Positions 9,812 through 18,603 of a stretch of 55,116 nucleotides of DNA are shown piece after piece; the first letter of the stretch is position 1, and every line of letters begins with the position of its first letter. Location: NCBI GenBank assembly GCA_027622975.1, contig JAQBVN010000015.1, forward strand, positions 1 through 55,116, given 5' to 3'. Under the pieces are notes generated by a model, which did no database searches, was not told the DNA's origin, and saw only the letters and a list, made by a program, of their open reading frames with translations. The position numbers and the translations under genes are program-made. Source of the stretch: Bacteroidota bacterium (GTDB lineage Bacteria; Bacteroidota; Bacteroidia; Flavobacteriales_D; Sanyastnellaceae).

Positions 9812-11044
9812 ATGGGAGCCGAGCACCTTCAAATCCTTTCGCTGAACTATCAGCACTCCGACATTGACGACATTGGTCGTCTTCACATCGCTCCTGAGCA
9901 TCAGGCGGAGGCCTTGACCACTTGGATTGCCGATTTGGAACTTCAAGGCATGGTGTTTTTGTCCACCTGCAACCGCGTGGAATTCATCCTCAGCGATGAG
10001 AAGTACTTCTGCATGGGCCGAACGACGCAATTGCTCCAGAGCTTTCAGTTGCCAGCTGCCTTGCAGGCCAAACTCCTGAGCCAACTTCAAACCTACCGCG
10101 GGGAGGAAGCCATCTTGCATCTGATGCGCGTGGCCTCGAGCCTTGAATCCATGGTCCTGGGAGAGCGCGAAATTTTGACCCAAGTGCGACAGGCATTTGA
10201 TTTGGCGATGAAACATCGTTTGGCAGGAGATCACCTCAGAGTGGTTGGCCGATCGGTGGTGGAAACGGCCAAACGCGTCTTCACGCGCACTGATGTCTCG
10301 ACCCAAGCGGTTTCCGTCAACAGCCTCGGATGGCAGGCATTCAAATCCTGGAACCTTCCGCTGGACACACCCATTTTGATGATTGGTGCTGGTGCCACCA
10401 ACACCGCCGTGGGTCGATTTTTGGCAAAGGCGGGGTATCACAACCTCGAGGTCATCAACCGCACGATGGGCAGAGCCCAAGCCTTGGCAGAAGTGCTTGG
10501 TACAAAGCGGGTGGGAACCTTGGATGATTTGGATGTAGCCTTGGCCGCGGGACCCCGGGCCATCGTGATCTGCACGGGCAGTGACGATGCTTTGCTGAAC
10601 GAGTCACACGCCTCTCGGCTTCCTCTGGGACCTTTGAATGTGCTCGACCTCGGGGTGCCCTCCGATGTGTCCGAAGGATTCCGAGCCCGAAAGGACTTGC
10701 ATGTGGTGGACATGAACTCGTTGAAGGAAATCGCAGACCAAAATCTGGCCATTCGCGCCACCGAAGTTGGCAAATGCGAGACCATTTTGGCCGAGGGTTG
10801 CCGCGAATATCTAGAAAGACTCCAAGCCCGGGAGGTGGAGTTGGCTCTCATCGAATTGCCCAACATGATTCGGGCCATTCGAGAAACTGCCATGGGAGAG
10901 GTGTTCGCAGAAGATTTGGAATCTCTCGATGCGGATGCGCGGGTGGTTGTGGATCGCATTGTGGCTTACCTCGAAAAGAAATACGTCGGTCTTCCCATGA
11001 AGCTAGCCAAAGAAGCCGTGCTTGAACAGCTTCGCAAGTCCTGA
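9812..11044 (+). CDS. hemA: glutamyl-tRNA reductase
   Basis: First step of C5 tetrapyrrole synthesis: reduces glutamyl-tRNA to glutamate-1-semialdehyde with NADPH. The 410-residue product has the catalytic Cys53 in FLSTCNRVEF, the GEREILTQV block, an NADPH-binding motif (IGAGATNTAVG) and the C-terminal dimerisation helices. ATG 9812 was preferred over an in-frame start at 9710, because that one falls inside the nrdA terminator and adds 34 non-family residues. hemCD starts 41 nt downstream, which makes a heme operon. Confidence 0.95.
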   Translation: MGAEHLQILSLNYQHSDIDDIGRLHIAPEHQAEALTTWIADLELQGMVFLSTCNRVEFILSDEKYFCMGRTTQLLQSFQLPAALQAKLLSQLQTYRGEEAILHLMRVASSLESMVLGEREILTQVRQAFDLAMKHRLAGDHLRVVGRSVVETAKRVFTRTDVSTQAVSVNSLGWQAFKSWNLPLDTPILMIGAGATNTAVGRFLAKAGYHNLEVINRTMGRAQALAEVLGTKRVGTLDDLDVALAAGPRAIVICTGSDDALLNESHASRLPLGPLNVLDLGVPSDVSEGFRARKDLHVVDMNSLKEIADQNLAIRATEVGKCETILAEGCREYLERLQAREVELALIELPNMIRAIRETAMGEVFAEDLESLDADARVVVDRIVAYLEKKYVGLPMKLAKEAVLEQLRKS

Positions 11045-11085
11045 GGAATCTCGACCATCCATAGGCTCTACGTACCTTACTCTCC

Positions 11086-12663
11086 GTGGAATTAACCCTC
11101 CATTTCAAAATCGGCACCCGAGGCAGTGACCTCGCCATGTGGCAAGCACATCACGTGCGTGTCCTTCTTGAAGCGCGCGGCGCCATGGTGGAAATCGTCG
11201 TGATGAAAACACGAGGTGACCGAATCCAAAACGTAAGCTTTGACAAAATGGAGGGCAAGGGATTCTTCACCAAGGAAATTGAAACTGCCTTGCTGGATGG
11301 AGACATCGATCTGGCTGTCCACAGCCACAAAGACCTCGAAACAGAGCCCCCGCGGGGACTGGTCGTGGCGGCAGTCCCCGCAAGGGGACCCGTCGAAGAC
11401 CTCCTCATCGTGCGAAAAGACCGCGTTGATCTGACAGCACCGTTGCATGTCAGGTCAGGGGCTGTGGTGGGGACTTCGTCCATGAGGAGAAAAAAACAGC
11501 TGGAGTTTTGGCAACCTGATTTGGTGGTTGAGCCACTGCGCGGCAACGTCCCGACCCGCATTCGCAAGTTGCGAGAAGGCAAATACGACGCCATCATGTT
11601 GGCGTACGCGGGAGTTCATCGGTTGGATTTGGACTTGTCCGACTTGCACTTGAATGTGTTGGACCCCTTGATGTTTGTTCCAGCCCCTGCACAAGGTGCC
11701 TTGGCTTTGCAAATGCGGGAGCACGACGAACGGCTCGCCTTTGTTCGCCAACTCACAGACCCTGACACCGTGCGCGCCATCGAACTCGAGAGGAGCATTT
11801 TGCGTGAACTTGATGGGGGGTGCCAATTGCCCTTCGGTGCTCATGTGTCACGATCCGCGAGTCACGCCACAGATCCTGGGCTTGAAGTCCATGCTTACCT
11901 CGGAAGCCAATCAGGGCCCATTCGAAAATCGTGGTCCAACCCCTCCTCTTCGTGGGTCGAATCCAAGGCCTTTCTGTCCCAATTGCTTCAGCCCGTCCAG
12001 TGGCCCACCACCTTCATCACCCAAGATTTGGATCATGGCAATCCCCTTCTAGCCTTGTTCCAGGCAAGGCAATCTGTGTTGCATGGAGCGTCTTGCATTT
12101 CTGTCCAAACCGCCAACACAGCCCCACCGGTGTCTGCCGTGGCTGCCAAGGAGGGTGATTGGCTGTTTGTTGGATCCCCAAAATGCGCAGAGTTGTTTGC
12201 TGCAACCCATGATTTGTCACGCTATCACATCGCAGCCATGGGCGAGGGCACCCGACAAGCGTTGCCGGCAGGAACCCACATTGCTTGGACAGGCAATGGA
12301 CGCCCAGTGGAAGTGTTTGAGGAACTTTCGTCTCTGGTGGGCGATTCTGCGGTTTGGATTCCACACGCCAACCGCACCATGAGACGCTGGGAAGGTGCCT
12401 TGAAGTATCCCAAGGCATGGCATTTCTATGATGTGGTGGTTCAGCCTGTTTCTCTGCCCTCACACCAACTTGCCCTGATTCTCAGCCCCTCCAACGCGGA
12501 AGGATACGTCCAGAGCGGTGGACAGGCACCCGTCATTGCCATTGGGGATACCACTGCTGACCATTGCCGTGACATCGGTCTGGACGTGGTTGGTACGGCG
12601 CGCTCCCCCCAAGCATGGGGTTGGAGCATTGCCATCGACGAGTTTACTTCATCTCAAACGTGA
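11086..12663 (+). CDS. hemC: hydroxymethylbilane synthase fused to uroporphyrinogen-III synthase
   Basis: A 525-residue bifunctional heme enzyme. Residues 1 to about 300 are HemC, which joins four porphobilinogens: Asp83 is in HSHKDLET and the dipyrromethane cofactor cysteine is Cys246 in DGGCQLPFG. Residues from about 300 on look like HemD, which closes the ring: LFVGSPKCAELF, AAMGEGTRQAL, LILSPSNAEGYV and VIAIGDTTADHC line up with HemD blocks in order. The start is GTG at 11086, since no ATG is available before the conserved IGTRGSDLA. The last 20 nt overlap the convergent GH92 gene. The fusion lets the unstable linear intermediate pass directly between domains. Confidence 0.9.
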   Translation: MELTLHFKIGTRGSDLAMWQAHHVRVLLEARGAMVEIVVMKTRGDRIQNVSFDKMEGKGFFTKEIETALLDGDIDLAVHSHKDLETEPPRGLVVAAVPARGPVEDLLIVRKDRVDLTAPLHVRSGAVVGTSSMRRKKQLEFWQPDLVVEPLRGNVPTRIRKLREGKYDAIMLAYAGVHRLDLDLSDLHLNVLDPLMFVPAPAQGALALQMREHDERLAFVRQLTDPDTVRAIELERSILRELDGGCQLPFGAHVSRSASHATDPGLEVHAYLGSQSGPIRKSWSNPSSSWVESKAFLSQLLQPVQWPTTFITQDLDHGNPLLALFQARQSVLHGASCISVQTANTAPPVSAVAAKEGDWLFVGSPKCAELFAATHDLSRYHIAAMGEGTRQALPAGTHIAWTGNGRPVEVFEELSSLVGDSAVWIPHANRTMRRWEGALKYPKAWHFYDVVVQPVSLPSHQLALILSPSNAEGYVQSGGQAPVIAIGDTTADHCRDIGLDVVGTARSPQAWGWSIAIDEFTSSQT

Positions 12664-15004
12664 GGGTTCCTCCTTGAAGGAGGTCGTCGGCGTGGATGCG
12701 CGGGGCAGTCAGAGGTTTGCCATTCCAGAGCACACGGGCAACCTGCGTAACCTCTGGCGCATTGCCTGGAGCCTCGATCCGCAGGACTTGGTTGTTGCCA
12801 ACCCGCAGTTGCGCTCGTCGCACTGAAGGACTGCTGAGGTCGTACCATCCAGAACCTGGGGCAGAAGGATACAAGCCGAGGGACGAAAACAAGTACCACG
12901 CCGACATCTGGCCTGCGTCGTCGTTGCCGCACAAGCCTAGCATGTCCGGCCCATACATTGCGTCGCAGATCATGCGCACGCGCTCTTGGGTCTTTTCTGG
13001 CGCACCGGCTGCGTTGTAGAGGTAGGCAATGTGATGCCCCGGTTCGTTGCCATGGACGTAGTTCCCCATGATTCCATCTCGAGAAATGTCCTCAGTGTGC
13101 GCGAAGTATTTGTCCTCGAGCTCCATCGTGAAGAGAGAGTCGAGGTGAGCGACAAAAGCTTCGGGACCACCGTGCCACGCAATCAGGCTGTCCGTGGCGT
13201 GCGGAACGTACAGGCCGTAGTTCCAGGCATTGCCTTCGATGAAACCCTGGCCATGGGTGTCGAGCGGATCGAAGTTGGTCCTGAAGCTGCCGTCGCTCAA
13301 GCGGGGGCGCATGTACCCAGTGCGCCCATCCCAAACTGCCGCGTAGGACCCCGCCCGTTGGTCAAACTCCCGCATCACGTCCATGCGCCCGGCAGCTTCG
13401 GCGAGACGGGCGATGCACCAATCATCATAGGCCAGTTCGAGGGTCTTGCTCACGGAGGAGTGACTCAGGTCGTCGGGGACATAGCCGTATTCGAGGTAAG
13501 CGCCCAAGCCGTCGAAATAGGGGACAGACGCTGTTGTGACAGCGGCGGCGAGCGCGCGTTCAAGAGGGACCTCAGGGACCCCTGTGGCGACGGCGTCCGC
13601 AAGCACCGAGACAGCATGGTAGCCAATCATGCACCAGTTCTCATTGGCGTAATGGCTCCAAATCGGGAGCATCCCGTGAACACTTTGGTCGGCATGTGCC
13701 AACATGCTGTGCACCATGTCTGAAGCACGCTCGGGCTGCGTGAGGTTCATCCAGGGATGAAGCGCTCGGTAGGTATCCCAAAGCGAGAAGATGGTGTGGT
13801 TCGTGAAGCCGTTGGAGGTGTGGATGTTTTGGTCCAAACCCCGATACCGTCCGTCCACGTCCTCGTACACCACTGGCGCAAGCATGCTATGGTACAGCGC
13901 CGTGTAAAAGGTGATGCGATCGTCCGGCCGCAATGGTTCAATGTCGGCCAGGGAAAGAGCCTCGTTCCATGCGGCTCGTGCATTCTTTCGCGTGGCGTCG
14001 AAATCTTGGTTGGGCGCCTCAGTTTCAAGATTCAACAGGGCACCTGCCGTGCTCACACTCGACAAGGCCACGCGAATCCCAAGCTGCTCTCCAGGAGCCA
14101 AGTCGCCAAAACTGAACCACGCACGAAGGTCTCGGCCGGCCATCTCCGGGAAGTTCTCCGATTCATCGAAGCGGCGGTAAAACCCGTTGTAGGCCAAGGT
14201 TTGGCCTTTGACATGGCCAAACGACGCAATCGGACGATCAAAACGCATCGCGAAGTGCACGAGTCTCGTGCGTCCCCAACCTGTCGTCTGACGATAACCT
14301 ACGACGGTCGAGTCGTTTTCCACCCGGACAAACGTCCATACATTTTTGTCTGAATGGTGATAAATGTTGTACGCCAAATCAAGCGCCACATGTGCCTCTC
14401 CACCGGCATTGAAGGTGTATCGGTGGATCCCCACACGCTCGGTTGCCGTGAGCTCGGCCCGGATGTCATCCCGGTCGAGGCTGACCGCGTAATGGCCTGG
14501 CTCCGAGATTTCCGTGTCATGACGATAAGCACTGCCAAAATTCGGGCCACCACGCTCACCATCGGCAAGGTTGGGTCTGCCCACCGTCGGCATGACGAGC
14601 AAATCACCGAGGTCGCTGTGGCCCGTGCCGCTGAACGCGGTATGCGCGAAACCAAGAATCACGCTGTCTTCATACTGGTACCCTGCACAATACTCGTACG
14701 TCGTTGGATTGTACCCTCCGTCATGGGCCACGGTTGGCTCAAAACGAGTCTGAGGACTCAATTGGACCCCTCCGTACGGCACAGTCGCTCCTGGGTAGGT
14801 GTGCCCCATTCTGGACGTCCCAATCATGGGGTTCACCCAGGACACGGGTTCAACCGACGCGTTGAGAATCTCCACGTCACCGTCATGGGAGGTCTCCGCT
14901 GTCCCCGTGCCATGACAACCCAACCAAACCGTCCCCAAAACGGCAACAACCACCATGGGGGACAACCGAGTCCACCAGCCATTGAACATCCATGCGCGTA
15001 CCAT
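12644..15004 (-). CDS. GH92 family alpha-mannosidase, lipoprotein
   Basis: Predicted exo-acting alpha-mannosidase of glycoside hydrolase family 92, calcium-dependent enzymes that trim mannose from N-glycan-like chains. The 786-residue product begins with a lipoprotein signal (WLGC, Cys30), then the family opening WVNPMIGTSRMGHTYPGATVPYG. Later come HSDLGDLLVMP, HGNEPGHHIAYLYN with the catalytic acid region, and CGNDDAGQMSAWYLFSSLGLYP. No SusC/SusD pair is nearby, so this is not a standard polysaccharide locus. It lies 95 nt after the DODA-type gene on the same strand, and its 3' end overlaps hemCD. Confidence 0.93.
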   Translation of the reverse strand: MVRAWMFNGWWTRLSPMVVVAVLGTVWLGCHGTGTAETSHDGDVEILNASVEPVSWVNPMIGTSRMGHTYPGATVPYGGVQLSPQTRFEPTVAHDGGYNPTTYEYCAGYQYEDSVILGFAHTAFSGTGHSDLGDLLVMPTVGRPNLADGERGGPNFGSAYRHDTEISEPGHYAVSLDRDDIRAELTATERVGIHRYTFNAGGEAHVALDLAYNIYHHSDKNVWTFVRVENDSTVVGYRQTTGWGRTRLVHFAMRFDRPIASFGHVKGQTLAYNGFYRRFDESENFPEMAGRDLRAWFSFGDLAPGEQLGIRVALSSVSTAGALLNLETEAPNQDFDATRKNARAAWNEALSLADIEPLRPDDRITFYTALYHSMLAPVVYEDVDGRYRGLDQNIHTSNGFTNHTIFSLWDTYRALHPWMNLTQPERASDMVHSMLAHADQSVHGMLPIWSHYANENWCMIGYHAVSVLADAVATGVPEVPLERALAAAVTTASVPYFDGLGAYLEYGYVPDDLSHSSVSKTLELAYDDWCIARLAEAAGRMDVMREFDQRAGSYAAVWDGRTGYMRPRLSDGSFRTNFDPLDTHGQGFIEGNAWNYGLYVPHATDSLIAWHGGPEAFVAHLDSLFTMELEDKYFAHTEDISRDGIMGNYVHGNEPGHHIAYLYNAAGAPEKTQERVRMICDAMYGPDMLGLCGNDDAGQMSAWYLFSSLGLYPSAPGSGWYDLSSPSVRRAQLRVGNNQVLRIEAPGNAPEVTQVARVLWNGKPLTAPRIHADDLLQGGTLTFEMK

Positions 15005-15054
15005 GCGTCAAATCTCGTACATCCGCTGCACGAAAAACCAAACAAACGCTATCC

Positions 15055-15093
15055 TCACGTGAACTTCGTGCAACTCTCCCTGGGTGCCACGTG
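15055..15093. promoter_or_regulatory. paired CACGTG palindromes upstream of GH92
   Basis: Two CACGTG hexamers, at 15056-15061 and 15088-15093, sit 32 bp apart (about three helical turns) in the 95-bp spacer before the GH92 gene. The first is part of the 8-bp palindrome TCACGTGA. They could be an operator for the mannosidase. No regulator gene is adjacent, so this is tentative. Confidence 0.25.
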
Positions 15094-15099
15094 GGTTCA

Positions 15100-16020
15100 T
15101 CAACCCTCCGTACCCAAGGCCACCGAGGTCATGTACAACGACCCGCCGATTGCATGGTCGTTGAACAATTGAAGTGATTCTCCGGGGGTGCGAGCGCCCA
15201 TCACATAGAGCAAGGGCAGGTAATGCTCAAAAGTGGGGATGGCCAATTTCATGGCTGCCCGATTGCTCAAAGGGGCGTCCGTGAGGGCCTTGTCATCTCC
15301 CTGAAGAATCGCATTCCGAATCACGTCGGCGGCGTCTCGCGCCCAATCATAGCCATAATCCATGTCATGCATCCGAGACCAAGCCACCTTGGCCAGGTTG
15401 TGAACCACGTTGCCACTCCCCACAATCAGCACCCCCCGTTCTCGGAGCCTCCCCAGTTGACGGCCCAATTCCCAATGAGCCTGAGGTGACATCGACCGAT
15501 CCAAACTCAACTGCACCACAGGAATGTTTGCTTCGGGATACACATGCCTCAACACGGACCACGTTCCATGGTCCAATCCCCAAGTATGATCCGTTTCAAT
15601 GCGCTCCGTCACCATGTCTTGGGCCAGTGCTGCTGCAAATCTCGGATGACCATTCACGGGATATTGCACGTCGTAGAGCGCTTGAGGAAACCCTCCAAAA
15701 TCGTGGATTGTTTCGGGAACATCCATGGCTGTAACCTTGGTCCCAATGGTTTCCCAGTGGGCAGAAACACAGAGCACCACGGCAGGCTCATGGGGCAAGG
15801 ACGCCCCCATGCGGCGGAAGCCCTCCACAAATTCGTTATCCTCGATGGCATTCATTGGACTTCCATGGCCCAAAAACAAGGCCGGCATCCGCGGAGTCAA
15901 GGGGAGCAAAGACTCCAATCGTCTCAATTCATTCAATCCCATGGCGTAATTCCAACCTATTCCAGTCACCCAACCTCCTGTGGCAACCCCTGCCAATTGG
16001 AGAAATGACCGGCGCTTCAT
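15100..16020 (-). CDS. ygiD: DODA-type extradiol ring-cleavage dioxygenase (YgiD-like)
   Basis: A 306-residue member of the class III extradiol dioxygenase family, with plant and E. coli 4,5-DOPA dioxygenases. Motifs in order are LGHGSPMNA, VSAHWET, HDFGGFP, the DHGTWSVL histidine block, VGSGNVVHNL and FEHYLPLLYV, which supply the metal ligands. ATG 16020 opens a twin-arginine-like leader, MKRRSFLQLAGVATGG, unusual because YgiD relatives are typically cytosolic; export through Tat is an inference. An upstream in-frame start (16059) would hide this leader. The natural substrate is unknown. Confidence 0.88.
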   Translation of the reverse strand: MKRRSFLQLAGVATGGWVTGIGWNYAMGLNELRRLESLLPLTPRMPALFLGHGSPMNAIEDNEFVEGFRRMGASLPHEPAVVLCVSAHWETIGTKVTAMDVPETIHDFGGFPQALYDVQYPVNGHPRFAAALAQDMVTERIETDHTWGLDHGTWSVLRHVYPEANIPVVQLSLDRSMSPQAHWELGRQLGRLRERGVLIVGSGNVVHNLAKVAWSRMHDMDYGYDWARDAADVIRNAILQGDDKALTDAPLSNRAAMKLAIPTFEHYLPLLYVMGARTPGESLQLFNDHAIGGSLYMTSVALGTEG

Positions 16021-16083
16021 ACCCCCAAGTTCCAAAAGTGTGTGTCGACTTCCAAACACAGGTCTCGTGCCGTGGAGTGTTCC

Positions 16084-17133
16084 TCAACCTTGGCTGGTGG
16101 TTCGCCACCACAAACCCCAAGACGTCGTAAACATGGCCAAGGCCATCACCACATGAAGTGGTTGTGCCCAGGCTGGGAAATTCCCGTACACGAACAACAG
16201 CCCCGTTGCGAGTTGTCCCAAGAGAAGGAAGACAATGGTGTTTCTCGCCACAATCACATGGCGCGGGCCAAAAGGACCCATTCTCCACATCCACAAAGCA
16301 TGAGCTGCCAGCAGCACCCAAATTCCAGATCTGTGGATCACAAAGGTGTCCTGACTCACCTCCAACGCCGACACCAGTGCACTGCGAAGCGTGCCCTCTT
16401 GCAGCAAAACATCGACGAGCTCTCGAACTTCCGTCCCCGTCACAATTTGTCCGAGGGTGAGAATGGTGGCCAGAAGCAATGCCCACCTCGGCGTGCGATA
16501 CCAACGGACTGTTTGGCCCCGAAATCCCTGAATCAGCACACTGTCAATGGCCAAAATCGCCATGGCACCCAACATGTGCAACGTGATGCTGTGAGGAATC
16601 AAATTGCCATCCACCACCAGCTTCCCCAACCATGCCACCGCCCCCAGGGCAATCACCCCGAGCAGGGAAATCAATGTGGCACGCAAGTCCCTAGCCAATG
16701 CTGAGGCGACTAACAAAAGCAACGCAGGAATGCCGGCCAATGCCCCGAGCAAACGGTTGATGAATTCCACCCAGGTGTGGACCGGGTTGAAGACCGCGTA
16801 GTCATGTTTGGTGTAAGGACGCCACAAACCCTGGCTTCGTTCAGACGGAAAATGGGACGCCTCCACCACGCCTTGGGCCACCCACAAGGTATCCTGAGCC
16901 ACGATCATTCGCCCAGCGGCGTAGCTCTCACCTTCTGTCCATGTGACCTGAGACTCGTGGGTAGGAGGAATCAGCAGACCAAAACACTTGGGCCAGTCGG
17001 GACAACCCATGCCGCTGCCCGTCATGCGTACCACACTGCCCGCAAGAACCACGAGGAATGCGAGAGCAAAAGCTGCTTGGGCCAAAGGCAAGAGCAGCCC
17101 GGCGGCTCGATGTGACAGGCTTTGACCCGTCAC
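16084..17133 (-). CDS. ctaA: heme A synthase (COX15/CtaA)
   Basis: Membrane enzyme that oxidises the C8 methyl of heme O to give heme A for aa3-type cytochrome oxidases. The 349-residue product has about eight membrane segments, the signature GSVVRMTGSGMGCPDWPKCFG near residues 32-52, and the heme-ligand histidine blocks HTWVEFINRLLG, SITLHMLGA, FVIHRSG and QPLHVVMA. Its start lies 2 nt after the stop of the HMA lipoprotein gene, so the two are cotranscribed. That pairing suggests a shared role in oxidase assembly. No cytochrome oxidase subunits are in the window. Confidence 0.94.
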   Translation of the reverse strand: MTGQSLSHRAAGLLLPLAQAAFALAFLVVLAGSVVRMTGSGMGCPDWPKCFGLLIPPTHESQVTWTEGESYAAGRMIVAQDTLWVAQGVVEASHFPSERSQGLWRPYTKHDYAVFNPVHTWVEFINRLLGALAGIPALLLLVASALARDLRATLISLLGVIALGAVAWLGKLVVDGNLIPHSITLHMLGAMAILAIDSVLIQGFRGQTVRWYRTPRWALLLATILTLGQIVTGTEVRELVDVLLQEGTLRSALVSALEVSQDTFVIHRSGIWVLLAAHALWMWRMGPFGPRHVIVARNTIVFLLLGQLATGLLFVYGNFPAWAQPLHVVMALAMFTTSWGLWWRTTSQG

Positions 17134-17135
17134 GA

Positions 17136-17552
17136 TCAGGGCTGGATGTTGGCTGAGCCATGATGGGTCACCACCATACGGGTCACAGGATACATCCCAT
17201 CTCCGATGTCTGTGACCACGGCCACAAGGGCCGCGGCATCCACCAAGGCCGGATCGTACTCGATGTGCGCGAAATTGACCTCCCGACCACTTTCAAAATC
17301 AATCATGGCCGAAGCCACCCCGGGAGCTTCCAACAATTCCTTGCGCACCTTCGCCACGCACCCCACTTCACACATCATCCCTTGCACATCCATTTGTGCC
17401 ACAGTCTTTTCCACAGTGCCTTCCACATGTTGTTCCAGAAAGACCGTGGGAACAGACATTGTGGGGGACGATCCGCAAGAAGTCCACAACAACGCAACCA
17501 TGACGGGGACACACGCAGAGAAGACGGGCAGGGGGAGAGAGGTCTGACGCAT
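17136..17552 (-). CDS. heavy-metal-associated (HMA) domain lipoprotein
   Basis: A 138-residue exported protein with a lipobox (WTSC, about residue 26) and one HMA-like ferredoxin-fold domain. Its metal site reads GMMCEVGC, with three residues between the cysteines instead of the two in CopZ/Atx1 proteins; this CxxxC spacing recurs in Bacteroidota HMA proteins. Anchored outside the cytoplasm and cotranscribed with heme A synthase (2-nt gap), it could carry copper to cytochrome oxidase or sense it, which is inference. A perfect TATCTTTG box ends 4 nt before the ATG. Confidence 0.78.
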   Translation of the reverse strand: MRQTSLPLPVFSACVPVMVALLWTSCGSSPTMSVPTVFLEQHVEGTVEKTVAQMDVQGMMCEVGCVAKVRKELLEAPGVASAMIDFESGREVNFAHIEYDPALVDAAALVAVVTDIGDGMYPVTRMVVTHHGSANIQP

Positions 17553-17556
17553 GGTT

Positions 17557-17564
17557 CAAAGATA
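17557..17564 (-). promoter_or_regulatory. -7 box of the HMA lipoprotein-ctaA operon
   Basis: TATCTTTG on the minus strand, a perfect TAnnTTTG, separated from the ATG by AACC only. It lies back to back with the EamA gene box 34 nt away, so the two divergent promoters share about 60 bp. Confidence 0.55.
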
Positions 17565-17598
17565 GCGGGGCTTCAGGTGGAGGCCATGAGCCTTGTGC

Positions 17599-17606
17599 TA
17601 ATTTTG
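17599..17606 (+). promoter_or_regulatory. -7 box of the EamA transporter gene
   Basis: TAATTTTG, a perfect TAnnTTTG, ends 7 nt before the ATG at 17614. No TTG is seen at the -33 distance. The spacing equals that of mfd, aspS and padR. Confidence 0.5.
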
Positions 17607-17613
17607 CAACCTC

Positions 17614-18537
17614 ATGGGGACCTCCAATGCGGCCATGTGGGTCGCGCTCATCATCCTTGGCTTTGTGTGGGGAAGTTCCTTCATCCTCATGAAGTTGGCA
17701 CTTTTCGACGCGTCAGGAGCACCCTTGGTTCCTGCCTTTGATGTGGCCATGTGGCGCATTGCGCTTGCGGGGTTGGCGTTGAGTCCATTTGCGTTTCGCC
17801 ACCGCGCGCACCTGATTCGACAGAACATTCCATGGCTGCTTGTGGTGGGATGCCTTGGCAATTTGATTCCGGCTTATTTATTCACCACAGCCCAAACCCT
17901 CATTCCTTCGTCCTTGGCCGGCATGCTCAATGCCTTGACTCCCATGTTCACTTTTTTGGTCGCAGTGCTTTTGTTTGGAACGCACGTCCGGGGCACGCAG
18001 GTTGTGGGGTTGGTGGTTGGATTGTTGGGAGCGGCCATCCTAGCCTTTCAACCGGGGTCCGACGTGATGTTGGGGGATGGTGTGATGGAGGGTTCATTGC
18101 GGGTGCTGACCGCCACGGCGTGCTACGGGGTCAGCGTCAACGTCATTCGCAACAAGCTCGCTGACGTGCCCCCTGCCGCCGTGGCATCCATGGCCCTCGG
18201 CCTGGTGAGCATCCCCGCGTTGGCCTTGGCAAGCACCGGGACCGGCCTCGGGCAAGTCTTCACCCACCCCGACGGCCTTCGGGCCGGGGCGGCCGTATCC
18301 GTGCTGGCAGTGGTCGGAACTGGCCTGGCGCTCATCGCCTTCAACCGAGTCATTCAAAGGACCAACGCCATTTTTGCCAGCACCGTCACGTACATTATTC
18401 CCCTGTTCGCAACCTTGTGGGGATGGCTTGACAACGAACCCATCACCTCCATCCACTTGGTGGGAGGCATGGTTGTCTTGGTTGGGGTGTGGCTTGTCAA
18501 TCGGGCTTCGAAGCGGCCAACTGCGGCTCGCGGATGA
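17614..18537 (+). CDS. EamA/DMT family inner-membrane transporter
   Basis: A 307-residue protein of the drug/metabolite transporter superfamily. It has ten predicted membrane segments in two EamA repeats (roughly 5-140 and 155-295). Typical cues are FVWGSSFILMKLAL in the first helix, the GMLNALTPMFTFLVAVLLFG stretch, and the ANAIFAS/TYIIPLFATLWGWL region in the second half. The substrate cannot be told from sequence; relatives export amino acids or metabolites. It is transcribed away from the HMA-ctaA operon and ends 66 nt before rplU. Confidence 0.88.
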   Translation: MGTSNAAMWVALIILGFVWGSSFILMKLALFDASGAPLVPAFDVAMWRIALAGLALSPFAFRHRAHLIRQNIPWLLVVGCLGNLIPAYLFTTAQTLIPSSLAGMLNALTPMFTFLVAVLLFGTHVRGTQVVGLVVGLLGAAILAFQPGSDVMLGDGVMEGSLRVLTATACYGVSVNVIRNKLADVPPAAVASMALGLVSIPALALASTGTGLGQVFTHPDGLRAGAAVSVLAVVGTGLALIAFNRVIQRTNAIFASTVTYIIPLFATLWGWLDNEPITSIHLVGGMVVLVGVWLVNRASKRPTAARG

Positions 18538-18540
18538 GGG

Positions 18541-18572
18541 TTTGGGCTTTTCAAACTTTCCCACTATCTTTG
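18541..18572 (+). promoter_or_regulatory. rplU-rpmA promoter
   Basis: TTTG (18541-18544), a 20-nt spacer and TATCTTTG (18565-18572) form a complete Bacteroidota sigma-A type promoter. The box ends 31 nt before the rplU ATG, leaving a short AT-rich leader, unlike the near-leaderless genes nearby. Confidence 0.75.
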
Positions 18573-18603
18573 CCGCCCCATTGTGGGAAAAAATTCATTC
18601 CTC

